64,000 nucleotides of DNA from Bradyrhizobium sp. SZCCHNS1050 (GTDB lineage: Bacteria > Pseudomonadota > Alphaproteobacteria > Rhizobiales > Xanthobacteraceae): positions 2,855,501 to 2,919,500 of the forward strand of contig NZ_JAUETR010000001.1 in assembly GCF_032484785.1 (NCBI RefSeq), given 5' to 3'. Shown piece by piece: positions 1 to 9,298 of the stretch (position 1 is its first letter; each line of letters begins with the position of its first letter). The position numbers were made by a program, and so were the translations under genes. Under the pieces are notes generated by a model. The model was not told the DNA's origin. It did no database searches and saw only the letters and a list, made by a program, of their open reading frames with translations.

Positions 1-616
1 GCAGCGACATCACGCGCGTCGCGGGACCGGTGATGAGGGGTTCCGGAAGCGGGAAGAACAGGCCGTCGCCGAAGCCGTGGCTGCGGATCGAGTCGCCGTA
101 GTCATTGTTGAACTTCTGCGCGATGTCGCGGGAGAGCTCGAGATGCTGCTTCTGGTCCTCGCCGACCGGAACATGGGTGGCGCGGTACAGCAGGATGTCG
201 GCGGCCATCAGCACCGGATAGTCGTACAGACCGACCGATGCGTTCTCACGGTCCTTGCCGGCCTTCTCCTTGAACTGCGTCATGCGGTTCAGCCAGCCGA
301 TGCGCGCAACGCAGTTGAAGATCCAGGCGAGCTCGGCGTGCCCTGAGACCTGGCTCTGGTTGAAAACGATGTGCTTCTTCGGATCGATGCCGGCGGCGAT
401 GAAGGCGGCGGTGACCTCGCGGGTGTTGCGCGCGAGTTCGGCGGGGCCGCCCCAGACATCGATCGGCATCGTGATCGCGTGCATGTCGACGACGCAATAG
501 ATGCAGTTGTGCGTCTCCTGCATCTTCACGAAGTTGACGATCGCGCCGAGATAGTTGCCGAGATGCAGGTTGCCGGTCGGCTGGACGCCCGAGAAAACCC
601 GTTCCACGAAGGCCAT
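1..616 (-). CDS. trpS: Tryptophanyl-tRNA synthetase, N-terminal part (cut by window edge)
   Basis: Charges tRNA-Trp with tryptophan in the cytoplasm (class I aminoacyl-tRNA synthetase). The visible 205 residues start [10 protein letters not shown] and carry the class I HIGH-type signature as PTGNLHLGN near residues 13-21, followed by the Rossmann-fold segments DMHAITMP and [15 protein letters not shown] that are typical of bacterial TrpS. The reading runs off the left edge at RVMSL, just before where the KMSKS loop is expected, so the C-terminal part lies outside. It sits 48 bp downstream of murJ on the same strand, a likely co-transcribed pair. Family assignment is secure; completeness cannot be judged. 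Confidence 0.96.
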   Translation of the reverse strand, partial: MAFVERVFSGVQPTGNLHLGNYLGAIVNFVKMQETHNCIYCVVDMHAITMPIDVWGGPAELARNTREVTAAFIAAGIDPKKHIVFNQSQVSGHAELAWIFNCVARIGWLNRMTQFKEKAGKDRENASVGLYDYPVLMAADILLYRATHVPVGEDQKQHLELSRDIAQKFNNDYGDSIRSHGFGDGLFFPLPEPLITGPATRVMSL

Positions 617-664
617 GGTCACTGTTCCGGATGAATGGATTTGGGGTCGTTTGGCACGTGCGCC

Positions 665-2224
665 TCAAAGGTGCAAGTCGCCGGCGGGCTTTTGCCGGAT
701 CGCCCGGACGGTTTCGCGCCAGCTTATGGCGCCCAGGGACAACAGAAGCACGCCGTAGAGGATGATGGCGCCGCTGATCAGGGCGGCGAGCAGGGCGGCC
801 GCGCCGAGATGGCTGCTGCTCCACGTGCCGGCGAAGCGTCCGGCGACGGTCCAGAGGACCGCGCCCATGACCATCGCAGCCAACGTGATGCGCGGCAGCC
901 GGCGCCGCGAGGCAGGGGGAAGCGCGAAACCGAAGCGCGTGGCGCCACGCCGGATCAGGACCGCCGCATTGGCCCAGGCACCGAGCGCGAGCCCTGCCGC
1001 GATGCCACTTGCCGCAGACAATTGTGCGAGCAGGAACGCCAGCGCGATCGCGACACCGCATCCGATCAACGTCGCGCGCAGCGGCGTCCGCGTGTCCTCG
1101 CGCGCGAAGAAGGCGGGCTGCAGCGCCTTGGTCAGCACCTGCGCCGGCAACGCTGCCGCGAGCCAGGTCAACACCTGCGCCGTCGCGGCGGCATCGTCCG
1201 AACTGAATGCGCCATGTTCGAACAGCAAACGAATGATCGGCTCGTTCAGGATCATGAGTCCGAGCGTCGCAGGCAGCGCGAGCCCGATCGTCAGCTCGAG
1301 GCCGCGCGATTGCACCTCCGCCAGAGCCTCCTCGTTGCCCTCGTGCAGCGCGCGCGTCAGCTCCGGCACCAGCACCGTGCCCATGGCAACGCCGACGAGC
1401 CCGAGCGGCAGCTCGATCAGGCGGTTGGCGAAATACAGCCACGACACCGCGGAAGGCGAGGTGGAGGCGATGACCGCGCCGCCGACCGCGAGCAATTGCG
1501 GGCCGGCGCTGGCGACCATGCCGGGCAGCGCCTTGGCGAAGAAGCCGCGCATTTCGGCATGGAAGGTGACGCGCACCGGCGAGGCGAGGGGGCCGTCGCG
1601 GCCTCGCCGCGCGAGCATCGCGAGCTGCAGCAGCCCGGCGACACCGATCGTGGCGGCGAGCAGCAGCGCGGCGCTTCCAGGGTCCGGATGTTGCATCAGC
1701 AGCACGATGGTCACGCTGATCAATGCCACGTTGAACAGCAGCGGGGCGAAGGCCGCGAGCGCAAAGCGTCGTTGCGCGCTGGACAGTGCGAGCAGCACCG
1801 TCGAGGGGCCGGCAAAGGCGAGATAGGGCAGCATCAGCCTGGCATCGTTGACGGCCAGGGTGAGCGTCTCTTCACCGGCGAAGCCCGGCGCGAGCACGGT
1901 CATCACGAACGGCATCAGCAGCGCCAGCACCAAGGTGGCGGCGAGCAGGCCGGCGCTGATGGTGCCGAGCACGCGGCCGGCAAAAGCTGCCGCATGTGTC
2001 GTACCAGACTGCTGGTATATTCGCAGCCAGGCCGGCACCAGGGCTGCATTGAGCGCGCCCTCCGTCAGCAATCGCCTGACGACGTTGACGAGCTGAAACG
2101 CCGCGAGAAATGCGTCCGCGACCGGACCGGCGCCGAGCAGCGCGGCCATCAGCGCATCCCGGACGAAGCCGAGCAGGCGCGAGGCCAGTGTTCCTGACAA
2201 CACAGTCACGAATGAGCGGATCAT
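665..2224 (-). CDS. murJ: Lipid II flippase MurJ (MviN family)
   Basis: Inner-membrane flippase moving lipid-linked peptidoglycan precursor to the periplasmic face. The 519-residue product begins MIRSFVTVLSGTLASRLLGF, the classic MurJ N-terminus with the conserved SRxLGFxRD motif, and is hydrophobic throughout with about 14 predicted membrane spans. An in-frame extension upstream to 2404 exists but would add 60 non-hydrophobic residues overlapping the divergent kinase gene, so the start at 2224 is preferred. Divergent from the kinase at 2295 (70 bp between starts, shared promoter region) and upstream of trpS. Normal family length. Confidence 0.95.
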   Translation of the reverse strand: MIRSFVTVLSGTLASRLLGFVRDALMAALLGAGPVADAFLAAFQLVNVVRRLLTEGALNAALVPAWLRIYQQSGTTHAAAFAGRVLGTISAGLLAATLVLALLMPFVMTVLAPGFAGEETLTLAVNDARLMLPYLAFAGPSTVLLALSSAQRRFALAAFAPLLFNVALISVTIVLLMQHPDPGSAALLLAATIGVAGLLQLAMLARRGRDGPLASPVRVTFHAEMRGFFAKALPGMVASAGPQLLAVGGAVIASTSPSAVSWLYFANRLIELPLGLVGVAMGTVLVPELTRALHEGNEEALAEVQSRGLELTIGLALPATLGLMILNEPIIRLLFEHGAFSSDDAAATAQVLTWLAAALPAQVLTKALQPAFFAREDTRTPLRATLIGCGVAIALAFLLAQLSAASGIAAGLALGAWANAAVLIRRGATRFGFALPPASRRRLPRITLAAMVMGAVLWTVAGRFAGTWSSSHLGAAALLAALISGAIILYGVLLLSLGAISWRETVRAIRQKPAGDLHL

Positions 2225-2294
2225 CAGGCTTCTATAGCAGCGCCGCTTGTGATAGGCCGCAGCGTTTGCAAAACGCCGTAAACGGGGCCAGTGG

Positions 2295-3296
2295 ATGACT
2301 GACGCGAAATACGATGTTCTCGGGATCGGCAACGCGATCTTCGACGTGCTGGTGCATGCCGATGAAGCCTTTCTCACCCGGCACGGCATGACCAAGGGCA
2401 GCATGGCGCTGATCGACGAGGCCCGCGCGGCCGCGATCTATGCCGATATGGGTCCGGCCACCGAGATGTCCGGCGGTTCGGGGGCCAACACCATCGCTGG
2501 CCTCGCCAGCCTGGGCGCGCGTGCCGCTTACGTGGGCAAGGTCAAGGACGACCAGATCGGCCGGATGTACCGGCATGATATCCGCGCCGCCGGCGTCACC
2601 TTCGATACCGTGCCCGCTGCCGACGGCCCGGCGACCGGCTGCTGTTACATCCTGGTGACGCCGGACGGCGAGCGCACCATGAACACCTATCTCGGCGCCG
2701 CGCAAAATCTCACCGCCGCGGACATCGATCCCGCGCAGATTGCGGCGGCGCGCATCATCTATCTCGAAGGTTATCTGTGGGACCCGAAGGACGCCAAGGA
2801 TGCGTTCGTGAAGGCGGCGGCGATCGCGCATGACGCCGGACGCGAGGTCGCGCTGACCTTGTCGGATTCGTTCTGCGTCGATCGCTATCGCGAGGAGTTT
2901 CTCGACCTGATGCGCGGCGGCACCGTCGATCTCGTCTTCGCCAACGAGGCCGAGCTGCATTCGCTGTACCAGACCTCGGATTTCGACGGCGCGCTGAAGC
3001 AGCTGCGTGAGGACGCCACGCTCGGCATCGTCACCCGCAGCGAACAAGGCTGCGTCGTGGTGTCGAATGACGGCGTGATCTCGGTGCCGGCGCATCCGAT
3101 CGAGAGCCTGGTCGATACCACCGGTGCGGGCGATCTGTTCGCCGCCGGCTTCCTGTTCGGGCTGGTGCGCAAGACCGGCTATGAGATGGCCGGCCGCCTC
3201 GGCGGCCTCGCCGCGGCCGAAGTGATCCAGCATATCGGCGCGAGGCCGCAGGTGTCGCTAAAGGAATTGGCGGCTCAGAACGGACTGAAGGTGTAG
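2295..3296 (+). CDS. PfkB-family carbohydrate/nucleoside kinase (adenosine kinase-like)
   Basis: ATP-dependent kinase of the ribokinase/PfkB family, 333 residues. The N-terminal substrate-binding segment (MTDAKYDVLGIGNAIFDVLV) and the GGSGANT motif near residues 57-63 match the adenosine kinase/fructokinase branch; the C-terminal PfkB signature DTTGAGDLFAAGFL near residues 274-287 contains the anion hole and the catalytic Asp. Alphaproteobacterial proteins like this are commonly called adenosine kinase, but substrate cannot be read from sequence. Divergently transcribed from murJ. A palindromic repeat follows about 75 bp after the stop. Confidence 0.9.
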   Translation: MTDAKYDVLGIGNAIFDVLVHADEAFLTRHGMTKGSMALIDEARAAAIYADMGPATEMSGGSGANTIAGLASLGARAAYVGKVKDDQIGRMYRHDIRAAGVTFDTVPAADGPATGCCYILVTPDGERTMNTYLGAAQNLTAADIDPAQIAAARIIYLEGYLWDPKDAKDAFVKAAAIAHDAGREVALTLSDSFCVDRYREEFLDLMRGGTVDLVFANEAELHSLYQTSDFDGALKQLREDATLGIVTRSEQGCVVVSNDGVISVPAHPIESLVDTTGAGDLFAAGFLFGLVRKTGYEMAGRLGGLAAAEVIQHIGARPQVSLKELAAQNGLKV

Positions 3297-3372
3297 GTCG
3301 AAGCTGTGGTCACGCAGCCGTTCTCTTGCGCTTCCGACACCACTCTCTGCACCGTGATATCTCTGCACCGTC

Positions 3373-3395
3373 ATGGCCGGGATTGACCCGGCCAT
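3373..3395 (+). repeat. Dispersed 23-bp palindrome (CCGGGnTTGACCCGG family), solitary copy
   Basis: Left arm ATGGCCGGG (3373-3381), centre ATTGA, right arm CCCGGCCAT (3387-3395): a perfect 9-bp stem. The same palindrome occurs at 31355-31377 and 31690-31712, where the two copies flank a GIY-YIG gene. The asymmetric centre (TTGACCC) is kept in all three. Lies in the 210-bp gap between the convergent PfkB kinase and serine hydrolase genes, where it could also act as a terminator-like hairpin; no U-tract follows. Confidence 0.8.
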
Positions 3396-3506
3396 GCACG
3401 CTTCTTGAGTTGTCGTCGTGAAAGACGAGGATGCCCTGGCCGAGCCCGGACATGACGTCGAACTAACAACGAGTCCGCTCGGAGCGGGACCGAGCTATCA
3501 ATCTGA

Positions 3507-4700
3507 TCACGCCGCCTTCTGTCCGCCCGCGGCATCGAGCCCGGCATAGACCCCGCGTTCGAAGCCGGCAAAGGTCTCCAGGCACAGCCGGTCGGCGAAC
3601 GGCAGGAGCTGCATCAGGATCACGCCGGTGACGTCGCGCGCAGGATCGATCCAGTAGTAGGTGTTGGCGAGGCCGGCCCAGGCGAGGCTGCCGGCACTGC
3701 GGCCCTCCGGGGTCTGCGCCGTCGTGATCATGAAGCTCAAGCCCCATTTCTTGACGATGTCGGGATAGAGATCGACGTCGTTGGTCACACCGGGCACCGC
3801 CGCGGCCATCTTCGTCATCTCGAGCTCGCCGATATGGTTGTCGCGCATCGCCGCGACCGTCTCGGGCTTGAGCACCTGGTTGCCGTTGCCGCGGCCATTG
3901 TTGAGGATCATCCGGGTGAAGCGGATGTAGTCGCCGGCCGTGCCGTAGAGCCCGCCGCCGCCCATGTGGAATTCCGGCTCCTGCTCGAGCTCGAACGGGA
4001 TCGGCGCCAGGCTGCCGTCCTCGCCGCGGGCATGCATGCCGACCAGACGCGCGCGCTGCGACGGGCCGAGCTTGAAGCCGGTATCGTCCATGCCGAGCGG
4101 TGCGAACAGATGGTCGCGCAAGTACGCGTCGAGCTTCTGGCCGCTGGCGGCCTCGACCGCCTTGCCGACGAAATCGATGTTGATGCCGTATTCCCAGCGC
4201 GTGCCCGGATCGGAGGCGAGCGGCAATTTGAGAGCGTCGTTCTTGCAGGTGATGATGCCGGGCGTTCCGGCCTTCTGCACATAGGTCGCCATATCGCCGT
4301 TCCACATGTCGTAGCAGAAGCCGGCGGTGTGGGTCATCAGATGGCGCAGCGTGATCGCGGTCTTCGCCGGCCGCAGGATCGGCTCGCCATTGGCGTCGAA
4401 ACCGTCGAGCACCTTGGGCGCGGCGAGGTCCGGCAGCACCGTGCCGATCGGCGCATCCAGCGACAACCGGCCCTGCTCGACCAGCTGCATCCCGGCCGCG
4501 CAGGTGATGGCCTTGGTCATCGAGGCGATCCAGAACACGCTGTCGGTGGTCATCGGGTCGTCGCGGCCGAGGTCGCGCTTGCCGAAGGCGCCTTCGTAGA
4601 TGATGCCGTTGCTGTCAGCGGCAAAGGCGACGACGCCGGGAATCTCTCCCGCCTCCGCCTTCTGCCGCAGCACGCCGTCGATGTCGGTCTTGTTCTGCAT
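3507..4700 (-). CDS. Serine hydrolase, class C beta-lactamase/esterase family
   Basis: 397-residue beta-lactamase-fold protein (Pfam Beta-lactamase type). The nucleophile motif SxxK is SMTK with Ser60 and Lys63; the second motif region reads EYGINIDFVG near residues 169-178. No signal peptide, so probably cytoplasmic; such proteins are usually esterases or peptidases rather than antibiotic resistance enzymes. Start chosen at 4700 because a strong ribosome site (GGAGGAGACC) immediately precedes the ATG; an upstream in-frame ATG at 4850 lacks support. Stands alone between a repeat-bearing gap and a divergent small gene. Substrate unknown. Confidence 0.88.
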   Translation of the reverse strand: MQNKTDIDGVLRQKAEAGEIPGVVAFAADSNGIIYEGAFGKRDLGRDDPMTTDSVFWIASMTKAITCAAGMQLVEQGRLSLDAPIGTVLPDLAAPKVLDGFDANGEPILRPAKTAITLRHLMTHTAGFCYDMWNGDMATYVQKAGTPGIITCKNDALKLPLASDPGTRWEYGINIDFVGKAVEAASGQKLDAYLRDHLFAPLGMDDTGFKLGPSQRARLVGMHARGEDGSLAPIPFELEQEPEFHMGGGGLYGTAGDYIRFTRMILNNGRGNGNQVLKPETVAAMRDNHIGELEMTKMAAAVPGVTNDVDLYPDIVKKWGLSFMITTAQTPEGRSAGSLAWAGLANTYYWIDPARDVTGVILMQLLPFADRLCLETFAGFERGVYAGLDAAGGQKAA

Positions 4701-5041
4701 GGTCTCCTCCGTTCCGTTCTTGATGACGGTAGGCGATTGTTTCTCGGGCCGGCCTGGGCAGCAAGGACCGCCGGTCTCACGGCCGGTCGCGATCTCGTGA
4801 TGATGCGGCGCGAACGAAGCAGGCGGGGACAACAGCGCGGCGGAGGCCACAGCGCTTCAATTTCTCGCCAGAATCATGATTAGTTCCACTCAGTCGCGAG
4901 TCCGACACATGGGGGCCATGTTCCCACCACGGGCTTGCGACTGTTGTGAGTTGCAACCATTTTTGCATTAAAGGGTTGAAGAACCGGCTTTTTCGAGCCG
5001 ATGGCATGGCTTTGGCGGCAATGTCCGCCGTTGGGGGCGAT

Positions 5042-5362
5042 ATGATTTCAACGTGGAGCGAGTGGAAGCGGTATCCCCGCCCGGGGCGCGGCGACAATAT
5101 CGAGGCGCCGATCACGCCCGGCATCTACGAAGTGCGCATTGCGGCGACCGGAGCGCTGTATGCGTTCGGCGCGGTCGACAATGTGGCGCAGGCCCTGGCG
5201 CTGCTGCCCGTGGGGCAGAAATCATGGTTTGGCCGCCGTGATCCCGCCGCCTTGCCGGACCTGGAATACCGCACCTGCGCGACCTCGACCAAGGCCGACG
5301 CCAAGGCGGCGGCGGAGCGCATGATCGGCCGGCGCGAGACCTATATGAGCGGCGCGGCCTGA
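5042..5362 (+). CDS. Small conserved-looking hypothetical protein
   Basis: 106 residues if started at 5042 (preceded by GGGGGCG as a possible ribosome site); in-frame ATGs at 4946 and 5006 are alternatives. The central segment PGIYEVRIAATGALYAFG recalls the GIY-YIG fold entry (GIY ... Y-x-G) but the catalytic Arg and Glu of that family cannot be placed with confidence, so this is a suggestion only. Charged Lys/Arg-rich C-terminal helix (TKADAKAAAERMIGRR). No signal peptide or membrane segment. Lies between a divergent serine hydrolase and the gabD-type gene; function unknown. Confidence 0.6.
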   Translation: MISTWSEWKRYPRPGRGDNIEAPITPGIYEVRIAATGALYAFGAVDNVAQALALLPVGQKSWFGRRDPAALPDLEYRTCATSTKADAKAAAERMIGRRETYMSGAA

Positions 5363-5514
5363 TCCCGGGTCGGCTCGTCAGCATTCAGCATTTGGTGCCG
5401 TACAGGCACGGATCGCCGGATCGAATGTGCCGTTCAGGAGGCGCACGCGCCGTGCGCCGCCGCCGGGGCGTGGCTATATTCGGAGACGATCGCTCGCTTT
5501 CGAGGAGTAGCCCG

Positions 5515-7008
5515 ATGACACCGCCCGCCGCCGCCCGTGCCTCCACTGCCGCCCCGAGCCTGCGTGACCGCCTGAAGGATCCGTCGCTGCTGCGTGAGCA
5601 GTGCTACATCGATGGTGCGTGGGTCGGTACGCCGGTGCTTCCGGTCAACAATCCGGCCACCGGCGCCGAGCTCGCCAAGGTCGCGCAGCTCGGTGCGGCG
5701 GAGACCACGCAAGCCGTCGAGGCCGCCGCGCGCGCGTTCCCGTCCTGGGCCCGGCTGACCGCCAAGCAGCGCTCCAATACCTTGCGCAAATGGTTCGAGC
5801 TGATCACGGCCAACCGCGAGGACCTCGCGCTGATCCTCACCTCCGAGCAGGGCAAGCCGCTGGCGGAGGCGCTCGGCGAGGTCGATATCGGCGCCGCCTA
5901 TATCGAGTTCTTCGCCGAGGAGGCGCGTCGCGTCTATGGCGAGACCATCCCGACCCAGAAGCCGGATGCGCGCCTGCTGGCGCTGAAGCAGCCGATCGGC
6001 GTCTGCGGCGCCATCACGCCATGGAATTTCCCGAACTCGATGATCACCCGCAAGGTGTCGCCTGCGCTCGCCGCCGGCTGCACCGTGGTGCTGAAGCCGG
6101 CCAACGAGACGCCGCTGTCGGCGCTGGCGCTCGCCGTGCTGGCCGAACGCGCCGGGATTCCGGCGGGCGCGCTCAACATCGTCACCGGCGACGCGCCGCC
6201 GATCGGCAAAGTGCTGTGCGAGCATCCGTCGGTGCGCTTCATAGGCTTCACCGGCTCGACCGAGGTCGGCAAGATTCTCTATCGCCAGTCGGCCGGCACG
6301 GTGAAGAAGCTCGGGCTCGAGCTCGGCGGCAACGCGCCGTTCGTGGTGTTCGACGATGCCGATGTCGATGCGGCTGTCGAAGGCGCCATGGTCTCGAAAT
6401 ATCGCAACATGGGCCAGACCTGCGTCTGCGCCAATCGCCTCTATGCGCAGGACGGCATCTACGACGCCTTCGTCGCGAAGCTCGCCGCCAAGGTCGCGGC
6501 GATGAAGATCGGCGAGGGCACCGAGGCCGGCGTGACCCAGGGGCCGCTGATCAACGAAGAGGCGGTTGAGAAGGTCGAACGCCACATCGCCGACGCGGTC
6601 AAAGGCGGGGCGAAGGTCGTCACCGGCGGCAAGCGCCATGCGCTCGGCCGCACCTTCTTCGAGCCGACCGTACTTCGGGACGTCAAGGCCGACGCGCTGG
6701 TCGCGCATGAGGAGACGTTCGGCCCGCTCGCGCCCGTCATTCGCTTCAAGGACGAGGCCGATGTCATCGCGATGTGCAACGCCTCGCCGTTCGGCCTCGC
6801 GTCCTACTTCTATGCCCGCGATCTCGGCCGGGTCTGGCGCGTCGCGGAGGCGCTGGAATCAGGCATGGTCGGCGTCAACACCGGTCTGATCACCACCGAG
6901 GTCGCGCCGTTCGGCGGCGTCAAGGAGAGCGGCCTCGGGCGCGAAGGCTCGCATCACGGCATCGAGGAATACCTCGAGATCAAGTACGTGATGATGGCGG
7001 GCGTCTGA
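5515..7008 (+). CDS. gabD: NAD(P)-dependent succinate-semialdehyde dehydrogenase
   Basis: Oxidises succinate semialdehyde to succinate at the end of the GABA shunt. 497 residues of the ALDH superfamily: cofactor segment ITPWNFPNSM, Rossmann motif GFTGSTEVGK, general base Glu in ELGGNAPFVVF, and the nucleophile in GQTCVCANR, whose CxCAN pattern is characteristic of GabD. Start at 5515 follows GAGGAGTAGCCCG; an upstream in-frame ATG at 5392 would add an unconserved Arg-rich stretch. Downstream gene is convergent (17 bp gap). Close ALDH relatives such as glutarate semialdehyde dehydrogenase cannot be excluded. Confidence 0.9.
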   Translation: MTPPAAARASTAAPSLRDRLKDPSLLREQCYIDGAWVGTPVLPVNNPATGAELAKVAQLGAAETTQAVEAAARAFPSWARLTAKQRSNTLRKWFELITANREDLALILTSEQGKPLAEALGEVDIGAAYIEFFAEEARRVYGETIPTQKPDARLLALKQPIGVCGAITPWNFPNSMITRKVSPALAAGCTVVLKPANETPLSALALAVLAERAGIPAGALNIVTGDAPPIGKVLCEHPSVRFIGFTGSTEVGKILYRQSAGTVKKLGLELGGNAPFVVFDDADVDAAVEGAMVSKYRNMGQTCVCANRLYAQDGIYDAFVAKLAAKVAAMKIGEGTEAGVTQGPLINEEAVEKVERHIADAVKGGAKVVTGGKRHALGRTFFEPTVLRDVKADALVAHEETFGPLAPVIRFKDEADVIAMCNASPFGLASYFYARDLGRVWRVAEALESGMVGVNTGLITTEVAPFGGVKESGLGREGSHHGIEEYLEIKYVMMAGV

Positions 7009-7025
7009 GCTCTGGACGCCTGGGC

Positions 7026-7628
7026 TCAGGCCGTCTTCGGCAGCTTGTCCACCGGCACCAGGTAGGACTTGTTGCCGACCTGGAAGATGACCTTGCCGCT
7101 CTTGCCGTCGGTCGTCGAGATCTGCGACTGACCGAACATGATGACGTTGTTGTAGACGATCCCCGTGCCCTGGCGCGTGACGCCGTTGGTCGTCACGCTG
7201 ACCTGGGCCTCCTTGCCGCTGACGGACAGCACGCGAAAGCTCGCGCTCTGGCCGTTTTCGCCGGAGTAGCCGGCCCAGCTGCCGACCAGATTGCTCTCGT
7301 CGGCGGGAGGCGCCTGTTTCTCCAGCATCGCGGTGGCCTTGCCGCCGCCGGCCGAAAACAGCAGCACGGCGTTCTTGCCGTTCTTGGTGCCGAGCGTGAC
7401 CGAGCCGAAGTCGATGGTCGAGCCGTTGACCTGGCCGATGCCGCGTTCGGTGCGGCCGTTATGGGTGTATTCCACCGTCGCGGCGGCGCCTCTGATGTTG
7501 ACGACCTTGAAGCTCACGGCCTGGCCGTTGGCCGTCCAACTGCCCTTCCACTCGCCCAGCAGGTTGCTCTGGCGATAGACCCGCTCGTTGGCGGGCGAGA
7601 TCTGGTTGGTGCTTTGGATGGCGACCAT
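7026..7628 (-). CDS. Hypothetical protein made of two tandem homologous domains
   Basis: 200 residues, no clear signal peptide or membrane segment. Two halves align to one another: residues 22-91 (NLLGEWKGSW, NGQAVSFKV, NGRTERGIG, AVLLF) and 113-183 (NLVGSWAGYS, NGQSASFRV, NGVTRQGTG, KVIFQ). Each half looks like a six- to seven-strand beta unit opening with G-x-W-x-G, joined by a 20-residue linker (EKQAPPADES). The ATG at 7628 follows GGAAG; a TTG four codons upstream is possible. Convergent with gabD. I do not recognise a named family; the G-W start of each unit resembles lipocalin/avidin-like small barrels, which is inference. Confidence 0.75.
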   Translation of the reverse strand: MVAIQSTNQISPANERVYRQSNLLGEWKGSWTANGQAVSFKVVNIRGAAATVEYTHNGRTERGIGQVNGSTIDFGSVTLGTKNGKNAVLLFSAGGGKATAMLEKQAPPADESNLVGSWAGYSGENGQSASFRVLSVSGKEAQVSVTTNGVTRQGTGIVYNNVIMFGQSQISTTDGKSGKVIFQVGNKSYLVPVDKLPKTA

Positions 7629-7927
7629 GTGTGCTTCCAAGGAGCTCGACTGCTCGTTTACCCCGTATGTCGGATCGTTGCAGAGTGTTGCTAACGAGGT
7701 GTAGGTCGAGAGGGTTAACGAACGGTGAACTGCGGCTACGAGCCGCCCGTTCCGCAGTGCGGCCCATCGTCTCAGCGTCTTCTGCGGCGATGGACATCAC
7801 CACCGGATGAATGCGACGGCGCGAATCGCCACCGGGCTGCACGGGCGTAAGCGAGCCGCTTGCCCAGACGCGCCGGATCGTCGACCATGACGCGGCGAAC
7901 CACGACCTCTCAATGTGCGAGCTCACC

Positions 7928-8611
7928 ATGACCGCAGCCTTCACGCGCGTCGGTGTCGGCCAGCTTCCGGACGCGGATGCGCGCCGCCTCGATGCGGACG
8001 GTTATCTGCTGCTGCGCGGCGCGATTCCGGCGGACTGGCTCCCGCCGCTGCGCGATGCGTTCGAGGCGGGCACGCTGCCATCCGAGCAATGGCCGGTGCC
8101 GCGCGGCCGCGACTGGCGCCACGCGATGGTCGATCTCGATGCCACGGTGCAGCGCGCCTGCCGGCTGCCGGTGATGCTCGCGGCCGTGTCTCACATTCTC
8201 AAGGCGCCGTTCTTCCTCGGCCAAGTCGAGGGCCGCGAGCCGCTCGCCGATGGCGGCCAGCAGCCGTTGCATCGCGACGGCGTCGACCGGTTCCGTACCG
8301 ACGCCGTCTCGGCGCTCGCCTTTCTCGATCCGTTCGGCCCCGACAACGGCGCGACGCGGGTGGCGCCGGGCACGCATCGCCGCGACACGGATGATGCGCA
8401 GGCCGCCCCGTTGGTCACGACAGGCGAAGCCGGCGACATCCTGCTGTTCGACGTCAACCTGCTGCACGGCGCGACCCGCAACCGCAGCGGCGCCCGCCGC
8501 CGCTCGCTGCTGATCACCTACGCCACCTCGGTGCAGCTCGACGCGTGGCGACGGACCCGCGCCTTGCGTGCGGTGCGCATGGACCAGGACGAAATCTTCG
8601 GCGCGGAGTAG
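7928..8611 (+). CDS. Phytanoyl-CoA dioxygenase (PhyH)-like Fe(II)/2-oxoglutarate enzyme
   Basis: 227 residues. The double-stranded beta-helix iron triad is visible: His115-x-Asp117 in PLHRDG, distal His180 in [12 protein letters not shown], and an Arg in the following segment expected to bind 2-oxoglutarate. N-terminal [11 protein letters not shown] segment is typical of PhyH-type hydroxylases. The ATG at 7928 is preferred; ATGs at 7811 and 7913 are in frame. Precedes a glutathione transferase by 56 bp in the same direction. Substrate unknown; members hydroxylate fatty acyl-CoAs, ectoine or small metabolites. Confidence 0.82.
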   Translation: MTAAFTRVGVGQLPDADARRLDADGYLLLRGAIPADWLPPLRDAFEAGTLPSEQWPVPRGRDWRHAMVDLDATVQRACRLPVMLAAVSHILKAPFFLGQVEGREPLADGGQQPLHRDGVDRFRTDAVSALAFLDPFGPDNGATRVAPGTHRRDTDDAQAAPLVTTGEAGDILLFDVNLLHGATRNRSGARRRSLLITYATSVQLDAWRRTRALRAVRMDQDEIFGAE

Positions 8612-8667
8612 CCGCGCCATCCGCGCAGCTTTCAACCTTCCAGCCAAACTCCGCAGAGAGGACGCTC

Positions 8668-9297
8668 ATGAGGCTGTACGATTCCGCGACCGCGCCAAGC
8701 CCGCGCCGCGTGCGCATCTTCCTCAGCGAGAAGGGCCTCACGATTCCCACCGTTCAGCTCGACCTGCGCGCCGGCGAGCAGTTCCGGCCGGAATTTCGCG
8801 CGCTGAACCCGCAATGCACGGTGCCGGTCCTGCAGCTCGACAGCGGCGCTGCGATCACCGACATCATCGCGATCTGCCGCTACCTCGAGGAACTGCATCC
8901 CGAGCCGGCCCTGATGGGGCGCAGCGCGGAGGAGCGCGCCGTCATCGAATGCTGGGTGCGGCGGATCGAGTGGGATGGCATCTACGCCATCCAGGAAGCG
9001 TTCCGGAACAGTGCGCCGGGGCTGGAGCATCGCGCTCTGCCCGGCCCGTTGCCGCTCGAGCAGATTGCCGCGCTCGCGGAGCGGGGACGTCTGCGCGTCG
9101 CGCACTACTTCGCCTGGCTCGACGCGCGGCTCGCCGACCACGCCTTCGTCTGCGGACCCGACTTCACCATTGTCGACATCAGCGCCATGGTGACGGTGGA
9201 TTTCGCGGTCCGCGCCAAGCTCGATCCACCGGATCACCTCCACCATCTCGCGCGGTGGTATGGTGTAGTTTCGAGCCGTCCCAGTGCGAAGGCTTGA
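8668..9297 (+). CDS. Glutathione S-transferase family protein
   Basis: 209 residues. N-terminal thioredoxin-like domain (MRLYDSATAPSPRRVRIFLSEKGL) with the cis-Pro region QCTVPVLQLDSG and the glutathione-contacting AITDIIAICRYLEE, followed by an all-helical C-terminal domain with the GPDFTIVDISAM N-capping motif near residue 164. Serine in SPRRVR is the likely glutathione-activating position. Ribosome site GAGAGGAC before the ATG. The stop codon nearly abuts the start of the broken HAD gene (9299), suggesting coupled transcription. Substrate unknown. Confidence 0.9.
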   Translation: MRLYDSATAPSPRRVRIFLSEKGLTIPTVQLDLRAGEQFRPEFRALNPQCTVPVLQLDSGAAITDIIAICRYLEELHPEPALMGRSAEERAVIECWVRRIEWDGIYAIQEAFRNSAPGLEHRALPGPLPLEQIAALAERGRLRVAHYFAWLDARLADHAFVCGPDFTIVDISAMVTVDFAVRAKLDPPDHLHHLARWYGVVSSRPSAKA

Positions 9298-9298
9298 T

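Noticed and set aside
635..2197. 520-residue plus-strand ORF opposite murJ
   Set aside because: Antisense shadow in a high-GC gene: low-complexity Arg/Gln/Gly composition, no domain signals; murJ on the other strand is clearly real. The same applies to the many long antisense frames opposite gyrB, RbbA-like, iorB and others.
5042..5362. Calling the small gene at 5.0 kb a GIY-YIG nuclease
   Set aside because: The G-I-Y and Y-x-x-G words are present but catalytic Arg and Glu could not be placed, so only a weak resemblance is reported.
7641..7927. Possible small gene between the duplicated-domain protein and the PhyH-like gene
   Set aside because: Frames here have no ribosome site, no recognisable protein features and are not conserved in pattern; treated as promoter space.
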